From positions 1,178,001-1,242,000 of the forward strand of contig JADJQN010000001.1 in the NCBI GenBank assembly GCA_016712745.1: a DNA stretch of 64,000 nucleotides, written 5' to 3'. Every line of letters starts with the position of its first letter. Position 1 is the first letter of the stretch. Shown in pieces: positions 44,654 through 52,853 of the stretch. A program made the translations under genes and the position numbers. The stretch is from Sandaracinaceae bacterium (GTDB lineage: Bacteria > Myxococcota_A > Polyangia > Polyangiales > JADJQN01). Under the pieces are notes generated by a model that ran no database searches, was not told the origin of the DNA, and saw only the letters and a program-made list of their open reading frames with translations.

Positions 44654-45388
44654 ATGAGCGCAGACGCCGACAAAGCCCGTATCTCTCCGCGGGTTTCCAT
44701 CATCATCCCGATCTACAACGAAGAGGCGATCCTCCACTCAGCCGTTGTGGACCTGATCGACCGACTCGAAGAGTTCGATTGGCCGTATGAACTCGTGCTC
44801 GCCGAGAACGGTTCCAAGGACCGCACCGTCGAAATCGCCAACGAGCTGGCCGCGCGCTTTCCGCAGGTGATCAGCTTCAGCCTGGGCGAGCCCAACTACG
44901 GCAAAGCATTGCGCAAGGGCATGCTTGAAGCGCGTGGTGAGTTCGTACTCTGCGATGAGATCGACCTGTGCGATACAGACTTCTATCGTCGTGCCCTCGC
45001 TATTCTCGAGACGCGTTCAGCAGACCTCGTCATCGGCTCGAAGCTGCTAGCGGGTGCGAGCGATGAGCGCCCCTTCGTACGTCATATGGGCAGCCTCGTG
45101 TTGAATGGCATGCTCCGTGTCGCGGTTGGATTCAATGGAACCGACACGCACGGATTGAAAGCATTCCGCCGGGCGTCGCTCGTTGACGTTGCGCGCTCGT
45201 GTCTCGTCGACAAGGATTTGTTTGCCAGTGAGTTCGTCATTCGCGCCGAACGCGGCGGAGTTCGCATTCAAGAGATCCCGGTTCGCGTGCTCGAAAAGCG
45301 CCCGCCGTCCATCGGACTCTTCAAGCGCGTCCCGACGGTGCTGCGTCACATGGCTCAACTGTTCATCGCGATCCGCATCAAAGGCTAG
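44654..45388 (+). CDS. Family 2 glycosyltransferase, dolichyl-phosphate-mannose-synthase-like
   Basis: A 244-residue GT-A enzyme. It starts VSIIIPIYNEEAILHSAV, has LVLAENGSKDRTVEIAN for nucleotide contacts and FVLCDEIDLCD where the acidic metal site lies. GTDTHGLKAFRR and EFVIRAERGGVRIQEIPV are typical of polyprenyl-phosphate glycosyltransferases. There is no C-terminal membrane-helix pair, so it should be soluble or peripherally bound. Its stop (TAG) is immediately followed by the ATG of the deacetylase gene, indicating coupled expression. Confidence 0.88.
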   Translation: MSADADKARISPRVSIIIPIYNEEAILHSAVVDLIDRLEEFDWPYELVLAENGSKDRTVEIANELAARFPQVISFSLGEPNYGKALRKGMLEARGEFVLCDEIDLCDTDFYRRALAILETRSADLVIGSKLLAGASDERPFVRHMGSLVLNGMLRVAVGFNGTDTHGLKAFRRASLVDVARSCLVDKDLFASEFVIRAERGGVRIQEIPVRVLEKRPPSIGLFKRVPTVLRHMAQLFIAIRIKG

Positions 45389-46315
45389 ATGACTTTGTAC
45401 GCTGCGCTCTCGGTCGATCTCGACGAGATCCCGTGCTACGCGGCGATCCACGGCATCGAAAGTCAGGGGCTATCGGCCGTGCACGCGGTGTACGACAAAG
45501 CCATCCCGCGCTACGAGGAATTGCTCGATAAAGAAGGCATCCGCGCCACCTTCTTCACCATCGGCAGTGACCTCTCACGCGAGGAGAACGCGGCGACTAT
45601 CGCGCGTCTTTGCGCGGCCGGCCACGAGATCGCCAACCATAGCTATTCGCACTTCTACGACCTTACGCGTCGCGACCGCGATGTGATCCGCAACGACATC
45701 GCGATGGGCGCGCGCGAGATCGAACGGGTGACAAAGAAGAAGCCGGTGGGCTTTCGTGCGCCGGGCTACACCATTACCGACACGGTCTTCGAAGTGCTCG
45801 AGGAGCTTGGCGTCGAATACGACTCGAGCGTCTTTCCTTGCCCGAGCTACTTCGCAGCGAAGTCCGCAGCTATCGCCGCGATTTCATTTCGGGGGCGAAA
45901 GAGCCGCAGCATCGTCGATGACCCGCGCGTGCTCTTTGCACCAGCCGATCCCTACCGCGTTGGAAAGCCCTACTGGAAGAAGGGGCGTGGCCTTCTCGAG
46001 CTTCCGATTGGAGTCACGCGCGACGCGACTGCGCGCCTTCCCTATATCGGGACGAGCGTAGTGTTGTGGGGCGAACCAGCCGCGAAACAACTCACGCGCG
46101 CGATCATCGGACGACCTTTTGTGAATCTCGAGTTGCACGGCATCGACCTATCGGACGCTGAGCAGGACAACCTGGATTTCCTGCGCCCGCATCAACCCGA
46201 CCTACGCAAAACGTTTGTGCAGAAGTCTTCTGCGCTACGCGCGGCCATCCATCAATTGCGAGATGCGGGCTACGAGTTTGTGACCTGCGCCGAGGCTGCC
46301 GCAAAATTGCACTGA
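45389..46315 (+). CDS. Polysaccharide deacetylase family protein (NodB fold)
   Basis: A 308-residue carbohydrate esterase family 4-like enzyme. The catalytic pair lies in LSVDLDEIPC, the metal-binding HxxxH is in ANHSYSHFYDL, and FRAPGYTITDTVFEVLEELG is the third family motif. NLELHGIDLSDAEQD near the end supplies the distal His. No signal peptide is present, so it acts in the cytoplasm, like enzymes that deacylate nucleotide- or lipid-linked sugars. It starts on the base after the glycosyltransferase stop; the two probably act on the same intermediate. Confidence 0.88.
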   Translation: MTLYAALSVDLDEIPCYAAIHGIESQGLSAVHAVYDKAIPRYEELLDKEGIRATFFTIGSDLSREENAATIARLCAAGHEIANHSYSHFYDLTRRDRDVIRNDIAMGAREIERVTKKKPVGFRAPGYTITDTVFEVLEELGVEYDSSVFPCPSYFAAKSAAIAAISFRGRKSRSIVDDPRVLFAPADPYRVGKPYWKKGRGLLELPIGVTRDATARLPYIGTSVVLWGEPAAKQLTRAIIGRPFVNLELHGIDLSDAEQDNLDFLRPHQPDLRKTFVQKSSALRAAIHQLRDAGYEFVTCAEAAAKLH

Positions 46316-46443
46316 GCGCTCACGCCTCACTGGTGCAAATTTGCTAGGTTGGTTGGCTGCGCTCTTCGCGATCTGGTGGCTTTTTGGCCCCTTCGCGCCG
46401 GCACGACCGTTGCACTGCCACGCAGCAAAGGAAGGTGGCTGCA

Positions 46444-46806
46444 ATGAAAAAGCTTCTCGGGTTCGTGTCAGCATTAGTTCTACCAACAGTCATGGGCGTC
46501 GGCTGCGGTTCTGCGCCATCGCCTGGAGACGAGGCGCTCAATGCTCGCGCGGCCATTCGTGCAGCCGATGAGATGCATGCGGAGAATCAGCCGCAGGCTC
46601 GCTACTACTTGGCGCTTGCGCGCGAGCAGATCGGCAAGGCCGAAGAGTTTTTCGCGGCAGACGATGTCGAGCGCGGCCGCCGCATTCTCGCGCGCGCTCA
46701 AGCAGACGCCGAGCTTGCGATTGCGTTGACGCAGGAAGCTGCGACGCGCGCTGAAGCCGAACAGATTCAACAGCACGTCAACGACTTGCGACGGGAGCAC
46801 CTGTGA
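46444..46806 (+). CDS. Small DUF4398-type lipoprotein
   Basis: A 120-residue lipoprotein with lipobox MGVGC. The ATG at 46444 has GGAAGG about eight bases upstream. The mature part is a helical repeat with AAIRAADEMHAENQPQARYYLALA followed by ARAQADAELAIALTQEAAT, the Ala-rich DUF4398 pattern. It is encoded directly before an OmpA-type lipoprotein that carries the same kind of helical domain; this pair is common in the outer membranes of Gram-negative bacteria. Confidence 0.8.
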   Translation: MKKLLGFVSALVLPTVMGVGCGSAPSPGDEALNARAAIRAADEMHAENQPQARYYLALAREQIGKAEEFFAADDVERGRRILARAQADAELAIALTQEAATRAEAEQIQQHVNDLRREHL

Positions 46807-46847
46807 ACCGCAAGAACGTTCTTCAATCCACGAACCGGAGATTTGAT

Positions 46848-47816
46848 ATGCCGCAGCGTCGCTACGTATTCTTGATGAGTGGTGTGCTTGCGTTGACGGG
46901 GATGGCCTGCGCGTCCGTCCACCCATCCGTTGAAATAGCCAATGCGCGCACTGCTCTTCAAGCAGCGCAGCAGAGCGAAGAAGGCCGCCGCGTCCCCGCG
47001 GAGCTTCTTGTTGCTCAACGCACCATCGAGGCGGCGGAACGCGCCCAAGAGGATGAACCGGATGGAGCCGAGGTTCGCGACTTGGTGTACATCGCCGATC
47101 GACAAACCCGCATCGCGGTCGCGCACGGACGCCGTATGACGCTCGCAGAAGAAGTTGAGCGCAACCAAGCGGCCTATCAGCACGACCTCGAAAGCACGAA
47201 CCGCACGCAGCGCGAGCAGCTCAGCGCAACGGAGACCCAGCTCAATGCTTCAGGTGCGCAGGTGGCTAGCGCGAACCAAGCGCTCGCTGTGCAGGGCGCC
47301 GAGCTCGAGAATGAGCGTCGCGCACGTGTCGAAGCGGAGCGTCGTGCAGCAGAAGCGATGACTCGCCTCGAAGCACTCGCATCCGTACGCGAAGACCAGA
47401 ATCGCGAAACGGTCATCACGATCCTTGGCGCACTTCTCTTCCGCAGCGGCGGCAGCGAGCTCTTGCCGGGAGCATCGGAGCGTCTGCTCGCGGTCGCGTC
47501 GGTGCTAACCGAGCAACCAGATCGTACGGCAACGGTTGTCGGTTACACCGATTCTACTGGCTCCTCATCCACCAACGACACTCTTTCCCGTGCTCGCGCG
47601 GAAGGTGTGCGGGCCTTCTTGATCAGCCACGGGGTTGCAGCGGAGCGTGTTCGCGCCGAGGGCCGCGGTCCGCTCAACCCGGTTGCGGACAACTCCACGG
47701 CCGAAGGCCGCGCCAATAACCGCCGCGTCGAGATCGTACTCAGCGCGCGTCCCCAGGCCGCCGCGGCTCCCGCCGGCGCTCCTGGCGCTCGACCCGCAGC
47801 TCCTGCCGCTCGCTAA
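46848..47816 (+). CDS. OmpA-family lipoprotein with coiled coil and peptidoglycan-binding domain
   Basis: A 322-residue protein. The ATG at 46848 has GGAG seven bases upstream and begins a signal peptide ending at Cys20 (LTGMAC); an upstream GTG would add a non-signal tail. A DUF4398-like helical segment (25-90) is followed by a long coiled coil (about 95-195, QLSATETQLNASGAQVASAN). The C-terminal OmpA domain has GYTDSTGSSSTNDTLSRARA and the peptidoglycan-contact ending NRRVEIVL. The tail is Pro/Ala-rich. It should tie the outer membrane to the wall. Confidence 0.9.
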   Translation: MPQRRYVFLMSGVLALTGMACASVHPSVEIANARTALQAAQQSEEGRRVPAELLVAQRTIEAAERAQEDEPDGAEVRDLVYIADRQTRIAVAHGRRMTLAEEVERNQAAYQHDLESTNRTQREQLSATETQLNASGAQVASANQALAVQGAELENERRARVEAERRAAEAMTRLEALASVREDQNRETVITILGALLFRSGGSELLPGASERLLAVASVLTEQPDRTATVVGYTDSTGSSSTNDTLSRARAEGVRAFLISHGVAAERVRAEGRGPLNPVADNSTAEGRANNRRVEIVLSARPQAAAAPAGAPGARPAAPAAR

Positions 47817-47834
47817 TGCGATCGCTTCTCAGAC

Positions 47835-48551
47835 TCAGATGACCTGCCATGCGCGCGAAGCCCTGTTTTGTACGGCTTCGCGCGCAAGCTCGTCTGCTCT
47901 TTCGTTTAGCTCGATGCCGGCATGGCCTTTGACGTAGTGCAGGTGAATCTCCGGCACGGCGCATAACGCTGCTTTCACGGTTGCGACGAGCTCCTGATTG
48001 GCTTTTGCCTTCCAGCCCTGGGTGAGAACACCAATCGAATAGCTGGAATCCGTGTAGGCGTGCACGGGAACTTTTTGCCCTGCGCATTTTTCCGCTACGC
48101 GCAACATGGCGGTGAGCTCCGCGATGTTGTTGGTGCCTTGTCCCAGATACTCGGAGAGCTCGAAGCGCTTGCCGTCCATCATGACGACGACTCCAAGTCC
48201 GGCCGGTCCCGGGTTGCCACTGCATGCGCCGTCACCATAGGCGATGATTGCGTTTTCGGGATGATCGACGGGCCCTCTGGACGATTTTTTCGACGCACTC
48301 GACTTCGCCGTGCGCTTCTTCGTTGTGGCGGACGCGCTCGCTGTGTCCGGGCTCTCCGTAGGGAACGATTCGTCCGCTTCGATCGTGGACCCCGCAATGG
48401 GTGAAAGATTGCGCACTCCCGCTTGGTAGGCTTTGCCGGCGCCCTTACGGTAACGAATCTCGACGCGGCCACTAACGGCCTCGAGCTCACCGTTGTCGTC
48501 GCAGCGCGCGAACACTTTCGAGTCGCGCAACATCATTGGGCGGAAGGGCAT
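47835..48551 (-). CDS. rnhA: Ribonuclease HI with N-terminal extension
   Basis: A 238-residue RNase HI. The catalytic domain (about 100-235) has YGDGACSGNPGPAGLG, NNIAELTAML, YTDSSYSIGVLTQGWKAKAN and VKGHAGIELNERADELA, so the Asp-Glu-Asp-Asp set is intact. Before it stand about 95 residues: a small strand-rich unit (SKVFARCDDNGELEAVSGRV) and a Lys/Ser/Thr-rich linker. This is not the hybrid-binding domain of eukaryotic RNase H1 as far as I can tell. The start is uncertain (ATG at 48551, 48536 or 48533). It converges with the OmpA-type gene. Confidence 0.9.
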   Translation of the reverse strand: MPFRPMMLRDSKVFARCDDNGELEAVSGRVEIRYRKGAGKAYQAGVRNLSPIAGSTIEADESFPTESPDTASASATTKKRTAKSSASKKSSRGPVDHPENAIIAYGDGACSGNPGPAGLGVVVMMDGKRFELSEYLGQGTNNIAELTAMLRVAEKCAGQKVPVHAYTDSSYSIGVLTQGWKAKANQELVATVKAALCAVPEIHLHYVKGHAGIELNERADELAREAVQNRASRAWQVI

Positions 48552-48878
48552 GCGGTTTCGTAGCACGACGACCGCGACAATTGGATCTATGAGATGGCTA
48601 CCAACCCGGCCACTGGCTAGCTAAGACGCCACTCCGCAGCCACAGAAAGCATCGGTTAAACGCGTGTGCCTTGTGGCCCGCTTCTTGAAGAACCTGGTCC
48701 GGGATCAGGCCAATGTTCTTCGTAACCGACACGCTCAATGAGCTGATGACCACCGCCGATGAATCCGCAACCGACGCGGAAGCACGCAATTTAAAACCGC
48801 GCAATCCCGCGGCCACGACACCCACTAACGCCCAACACATCGAATCAGAGCAGACGGTCTTCTTCTTCAGCAGCGATG
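48552..48878 (+). other. Intergenic stretch without a recognisable gene
   Basis: No reading frame on either strand shows conserved sequence, a ribosome-binding site and a plausible length. I see no strong hairpin. The right edge abuts the sigma-54 promoter candidate, so activator sites could lie here, but no clear inverted repeat was found. Confidence 0.5.
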
Positions 48879-48894
48879 TGGCTTGGGATTTGCT
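48879..48894 (+). promoter_or_regulatory. Sigma-54 (RpoN) promoter candidate
   Basis: The sequence TGGCTTGGGATTTGCT agrees with the sigma-54 consensus TGGCACGNNNNTTGCW at 10 of 12 defined positions, including the essential GG and GC separated by 10 bases. Transcription would start near 48905, about 26 nt before the ATG at 48931. The window encodes RpoN and an NtrC-type activator. Confidence 0.6.
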
Positions 48895-48930
48895 TCTGCG
48901 TCGGCCACATCGTTTCCCCGGAGCCAGTAC

Positions 48931-50120
48931 ATGAACATCCAACGCATCGCCTCATTTCTCACGTTCGCCACGCTCGTGGCGGGATGTGCAGCCAATGTCG
49001 AAGCGCCGAAAGCGGCGATCGAAGAAAACCTCAACTTCGACAACGTCGACTCACCGGCAGATAGCCGATCGCGCCGTCTCGACATCCGCGGAACCATCGG
49101 TTTCGGGGAAACTGTCGAAGGGACATTCGCCGAGTCCGGATTCGTTGGTTATCTATTCACGGCCGCGGGCCGTTCGACTGTCACCGTCAACCTGACCTCG
49201 GCGGATGCTGACCCGGTTGTCTATCTCTACGGCCCGCAGACTGGTCGCTCGTGGAGCCGCGCAACGCCGATCGCTTCCGATGACGACTCCGGTGCGGGCA
49301 CGAACTCGCGCCTCACGAAGCGCTTGCCCTCGGCTGGAACATACCTGCTTCTGGTTCGCGAGTACTACGGTGACGAAGGCAACTTCGCTCTCACGCTCGA
49401 CTGCGCGGGTGACTCGTGCCGCGTTGAGTGCGGCGCCGATGATAGCTGCCCCACGGGCTCAGAATGCAACCGCGTCGTTTGCGTGCGTGCCCCCTGCCCG
49501 TCGTACTGCGCGCCAATCTTCACGCCCCCGCCACCGCCCCCGGTTCGCTGCGGAACTCGCGGCGCAGGCACCTGCGCTGACGGCGAGTTTTGCAACTTCG
49601 GCGACAGTGCCGGTTGCGGCGCGACGGATGCTGGCGGAGTCTGCGAAGTTATTCCGACGATCTGCACGCGAGAGTTCTTCCCGGTGTGCGGCTGCGACGG
49701 CGTCACCTATTCGAACTCATGTTCGGCTCGCGCGGCTGGTGTTTCAGTTGCAGCGACAGGTGCGTGCGCCCCCCGCCGCCAGTAGCGTGCGGCGGTCGTG
49801 CAGGCGACACATGCGCAGCGGACGAATTCTGCGCATTCAGCGAAGGCGACGTTTGCGGCTGGGCTGACGCACAAGGCGTTTGTGCACACCGCCCTGAAGC
49901 TTGCATCGCGCTGTACCGCCCAGTGTGTGGTTGCGACGGCCGCACCCACGGTAACGCCTGCTCCGCCAACAACGCAGGTACCTCGGTACTACACGACGGC
50001 CCGTGCGAACCGGTCGACTGCCGCACCACTGGCTGTGAGAGCGGAACCTGCATGGGTTGCCGCGGCGCAGAGCCCGGAACCTCGCAATGGATCTGCGTCC
50101 CAGAAGGCGCCGTGTGCTGA
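48931..50120 (+). pseudogene. Secreted Kazal-domain lipoprotein interrupted by a frameshift
   Basis: The first part (ATG 48931, GGAG seven bases upstream) encodes a lipoprotein signal with lipobox LVAGC, a pre-peptidase-like beta domain (TVEGTFAESGFVGYLFTAAG ... GTYLLLVREYYG), a Cys-rich unit and a Kazal-type domain (FFPVCGCDGVTYSNSC), then stops at 49785. A second reading frame picks up at the C6 run (49769-49774) and continues through CGGRAGDTCAADEFCAF, a second Kazal domain (YRPVCGCDGRTHGNAC) and a Cys-rich end, stopping at 50120. One extra C restores a single protein of about 396 residues. Kazal domains are usually serine-protease inhibitors. As it stands, a shortened 284-residue form with one Kazal domain could still be made. 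Confidence 0.8.
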
Positions 50121-50174
50121 TGACTTGGGGTGCCGCGCGGCGCCCCAACGTGAAGGCACAACTTAACGCGGATG

Positions 50175-50199
50175 AAGGCTCCCTCGAGGGGGCCTTTTT
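50175..50199 (+). terminator. Rho-independent terminator after the Kazal lipoprotein gene
   Basis: AAGGCTCCC (50175-50183) pairs with GGGGGCCTT (50188-50196) around a TCGA loop, with one G-T pair, and a run of five T ends at 50199. It lies about 55 bases after the frameshifted gene, supporting 50120 as the true end of that gene. Confidence 0.8.
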
Positions 50200-50346
50200 C
50201 CTTTAATGCGCGGTGGTGCTGGGAGGCATCGCGGCGCTGGGCGGGGCAGCGACGGTGCATGGCGTGCGCGTCAGCGTGAGCTCGTAGTCGATTGCGCCGT
50301 CGGGCGAAAGGTCGAGAATCGGTTCGTCGGCCGCAGGGCAAAGCCT

Positions 50347-50724
50347 TTACACGCTGACACATCCATTTTGCAAACATGTGTGGCTCGTGGTGCCGCCCGC
50401 TGGCGATGCATCGACGTGCATTCGTTGCACCGCGATCACGCGCGGGAACGCTTGGCCGTGCACGCCGACCTCGAGCGTGTAGCCCTCGCCGGGCGCATTG
50501 CTGACGCGCAGCCGAACGTGTCCCGATGCATCGGCGTGACCGCGCAGGGTAACGGGCGCGGAGCTTCGCGCGAGATCCGCTAGATCGACGGGAACGCCCC
50601 CGATGATCTCGCGTACGGCGGGAGCAGCACGGGGTGTCGGCGGCGTTTCATCGTGCGAGTCACACGAGGCAACAAGAGATCCCCCAACGACAAGCAAAGC
50701 CGAAACCCAGGCGTTCATTTTCAT
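50347..50724 (-). CDS. Lipoprotein of unknown function, possibly cut short by an in-frame stop
   Basis: A 125-residue predicted lipoprotein (start MKMNAWVSALL, lipobox LVASC). The mature part has a short Pro-rich spacer and a strand-rich domain with VPVDLADLARSSAPVTLRGH and GEGYTLEVGVHG, ending CLQNGCVSV. Reading past the TAA at 50347-50349 in the same frame gives 47 more residues of convincing protein character, including DEPILDLSPDGAIDYELTL and a Cys, up to TAA at 50203-50205. The full protein may therefore be about 173 residues, with the stop a mutation or error. No family is recognised. Confidence 0.65.
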   Translation of the reverse strand: MKMNAWVSALLVVGGSLVASCDSHDETPPTPRAAPAVREIIGGVPVDLADLARSSAPVTLRGHADASGHVRLRVSNAPGEGYTLEVGVHGQAFPRVIAVQRMHVDASPAGGTTSHTCLQNGCVSV

Positions 50725-50825
50725 GCGCGGATGATTTACCAGAATTTGGGAAACGGAAAGTGCCGCTTGATTTGCGCCGATCGCAGCGCGTGCGCAACCA
50801 TCGTTGTCATTCGGAGGCGCCCGGC

Positions 50826-50831
50826 CATACT
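50826..50831 (+). promoter_or_regulatory. Promoter-like sequence with -10 box CATACT
   Basis: TTGTCA at 50804-50809 and CATACT at 50826-50831 are 16 bases apart, a fair sigma-70 match. The -10 box ends eight bases before the ATG at 50840, implying a very short or absent leader. Confidence 0.4.
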
Positions 50832-50839
50832 GGCTTTCT

Positions 50840-51697
50840 ATGAACTACCCCTGGGCTAGCTATAGCAAGACTCTGCTTACCCTTACGTGCGTGGTTTTGC
50901 TTGGAGCCTGCAGCTCCCGAACCGACGCTGGGGCCCCGGACGGCTCCGTGGATTCCGGAGCCGGAGACCTGGGCGCTGCCGATTTCGGGCACGCCGATCT
51001 TGGCCCTCGCGATGCCGGCACGGTGCCTGACGCCGCGTTCGACGCGCGAGCTGACGCAAGCTCGCTCGTCGACGCCGCCCTCCCTGACGTCGACGCGTCA
51101 GTTCTCTACACAGAGCCGGACTATGACGCATGTGGAGGCAACACGTTCTTTCCCGATGGCAGTTGCGCGGACGGCGCGTGCGCTGCTTCGGATTTTGAAG
51201 CGCGCGTCTACGGAGTTTGGAAAACGCGCTTTCTCGAAACCCACCATCTGGATGCAACGCAGTTCGCGGAGCGCATCGACGTAAGCTCGCTGTCTTACGA
51301 AGAAGGCCCGGTCTACAACTGGTGGCGCGTGGACTACGTCTTGCACCTTGATTGGGTGCGTTCGCGCCAATCCGAAAGCGTAAACCTCGGTGAGTACCCG
51401 GCATCGGGCGACCCATCGGACGAAGAGATTGCGCACGCGGTCGATCTTGCGATCGAGAGCGCAGAACGATTCGACGTGCCAGCGGTCGCGCAGTTCGAGC
51501 ATGTCGTGGATGCGATCGTCGCGTGCAGCCCTTACGTGACCCTTGACTGGTGCTCGCTCGACTTTGAGAACGTGTCAGGCAACCCCATCGTACACACGCG
51601 CTCGCGCTCGCCGGATGCCGTGTGCAAAGCGATTCAAGTGCAGCTGGCGGATGCCTCGACCGATATGTGCCTCATCGATCGTTGTTCGATTCATTAG
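50840..51697 (+). CDS. Asp/Ala-rich lipoprotein with Cys-containing C-terminal domain
   Basis: A 285-residue predicted lipoprotein. The start at 50840 gives signal peptide YSKTLLTLTCVVLLGAC with lipobox LLGAC. An extended Asp/Ala/Gly segment (about 30-95) forms the spacer typical of myxobacterial lipoproteins. The globular part (100-285) begins DYDACGGNTFFPDGSCADG and contains paired Cys and the tract GPVYNWWRVDYVLHLDWVRS. I do not recognise a family. It does not share an obvious operon with its neighbours. Confidence 0.75.
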   Translation: MNYPWASYSKTLLTLTCVVLLGACSSRTDAGAPDGSVDSGAGDLGAADFGHADLGPRDAGTVPDAAFDARADASSLVDAALPDVDASVLYTEPDYDACGGNTFFPDGSCADGACAASDFEARVYGVWKTRFLETHHLDATQFAERIDVSSLSYEEGPVYNWWRVDYVLHLDWVRSRQSESVNLGEYPASGDPSDEEIAHAVDLAIESAERFDVPAVAQFEHVVDAIVACSPYVTLDWCSLDFENVSGNPIVHTRSRSPDAVCKAIQVQLADASTDMCLIDRCSIH

Positions 51698-51725
51698 ACC
51701 AATTCATTAGTGCCCGTAGCGATGC

Positions 51726-51731
51726 TATGGT
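51726..51731 (+). promoter_or_regulatory. -10-like box TATGGT six bases before a GTG start
   Basis: TATGGT is followed by exactly six bases (GCGCGC) and the GTG at 51738, so initiation would fall on the start codon. A weak -35 (TTCATT, 51703-51708) is 17 bases upstream. Confidence 0.4.
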
Positions 51732-51737
51732 GCGCGC

Positions 51738-52853
51738 GTGAACAAGCAACAGATTCTCTTTGGCGTGCTCGGGGCAACCTTGCTGGGTGTGACTGGATAT
51801 CTGGCGTTTCGACCGCATGCGTCGCTGCCGGAGAAACCACTCGAGAGCGTTCCGAATAGCGCGGTGCTCGTTGCGCACGCGAACGTCGCGGCTCTAATTC
51901 GATCGCCTGTCTTTCGCGAGCTCACGCAGGGCAGCGGTGATTCGTCCATTGCCCGGCTTCGATCGCTGTGCGGCTTCAATCCACTCGAGGCGATCCGCGA
52001 GGCGACGCTCTTTGTCAGTGAGGGCGGCAATCTCTCTCCCGAGCATATCGGCGTGGTGCTGCGCGGACGCGTTGGTGCGGGGGATCTGGGGCAGTGTTTG
52101 CGACGCGCAGTCGAGACCGATGGAGGAACCATTCGCAATACGACCATCGAAGGCTTTCCTGCGGTCGTCTCGACAGGGGGCGTGAGTCGCGCGGTTTTCG
52201 TTGGTGATGATGGCTTTGTCGAAGGCGCGGAGGCTCCGGTGCTCGCGGCGTTGCACGCAGCCAACGGCTCCGGGCGTTCTGCGGCTCGTGATCCGCAGCT
52301 CGCGGATCTTTGGGAAAAGCTAGGCGCAGATCGGGACCTCTCCGTCCTTTCGCGCGTGCCCGCCTCGTGGCGCGAGCCGTTGACGGCGCTGGCCGCGCGC
52401 CAGCAAATCCCAGCGCTCGCACACCTGGTCGCAATGGGAATCGGCTTGCGCGTCGCAGAGGGCGTTACCGCCGCAGCGATCATTCGGGCTTCCGCACCAG
52501 AGTTTGCGCGGTCAATCGCAGAAGCTATCACCGCGTACAAAGCACAGATCGCGCGAACGGCGCTCATCGGATTTACTCCGTTCGGTGCTGCGCTCGCCGG
52601 CGTACGCATTGAAGCGCAAGGCAACGACGTCGTCATCGCCGCCGACCTCACCGCCGCGCAGGTTTCGGCGCTGGTCTCCCTCGTGACCGAAGGTGGACTG
52701 AGCGGCATCGGTGGTAGTGCGCCGCAAGCGCCGCCAGGTGTTGCGCAGCAGCCCACGCCAGCACCGACGCAACTGCCCACTGGGCCCGCGCAACCGGCCG
52801 GCGCCGCGCCTAGTCCAGAAGTGATGCGCCCGTCGGCGCCGCCTCAGCCCTGA
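51738..52853 (+). CDS. Membrane-anchored periplasmic protein of unknown function
   Basis: A 371-residue protein with one N-terminal membrane helix (QQILFGVLGATLLGVTGYLA) and an extracytoplasmic part of about 300 residues. It contains SVPNSAVLVAHANVAALIRS, then a domain with ATLFVSEGGNLSPEHIGVVL and a second half-domain of similar style ending GNDVVIAADLTAAQVSALV. The tract recalls DUF3352-like proteins, but the match is loose. The last 60 residues are Pro/Ala/Gln-rich. Start codon is GTG without a ribosome-binding site. It overlaps a convergent gene by 10 bases. Confidence 0.7.
   Translation: MNKQQILFGVLGATLLGVTGYLAFRPHASLPEKPLESVPNSAVLVAHANVAALIRSPVFRELTQGSGDSSIARLRSLCGFNPLEAIREATLFVSEGGNLSPEHIGVVLRGRVGAGDLGQCLRRAVETDGGTIRNTTIEGFPAVVSTGGVSRAVFVGDDGFVEGAEAPVLAALHAANGSGRSAARDPQLADLWEKLGADRDLSVLSRVPASWREPLTALAARQQIPALAHLVAMGIGLRVAEGVTAAAIIRASAPEFARSIAEAITAYKAQIARTALIGFTPFGAALAGVRIEAQGNDVVIAADLTAAQVSALVSLVTEGGLSGIGGSAPQAPPGVAQQPTPAPTQLPTGPAQPAGAAPSPEVMRPSAPPQP

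Noticed and set aside
46321..46340. A sigma-54-like sequence around TGGTGCAAATTTGCT
   Set aside because: GG and GC are nine rather than ten bases apart, which sigma-54 does not tolerate.
48713..48934. Possible 73-codon gene before the Kazal lipoprotein
   Set aside because: No ribosome-binding site, no conserved sequence, and it would run through the sigma-54 promoter and the next start.
50206..50583. A 125-codon plus-strand frame opposite the small lipoprotein
   Set aside because: Arg-rich shadow without a ribosome-binding site; the minus strand in the same place has protein-like sequence.
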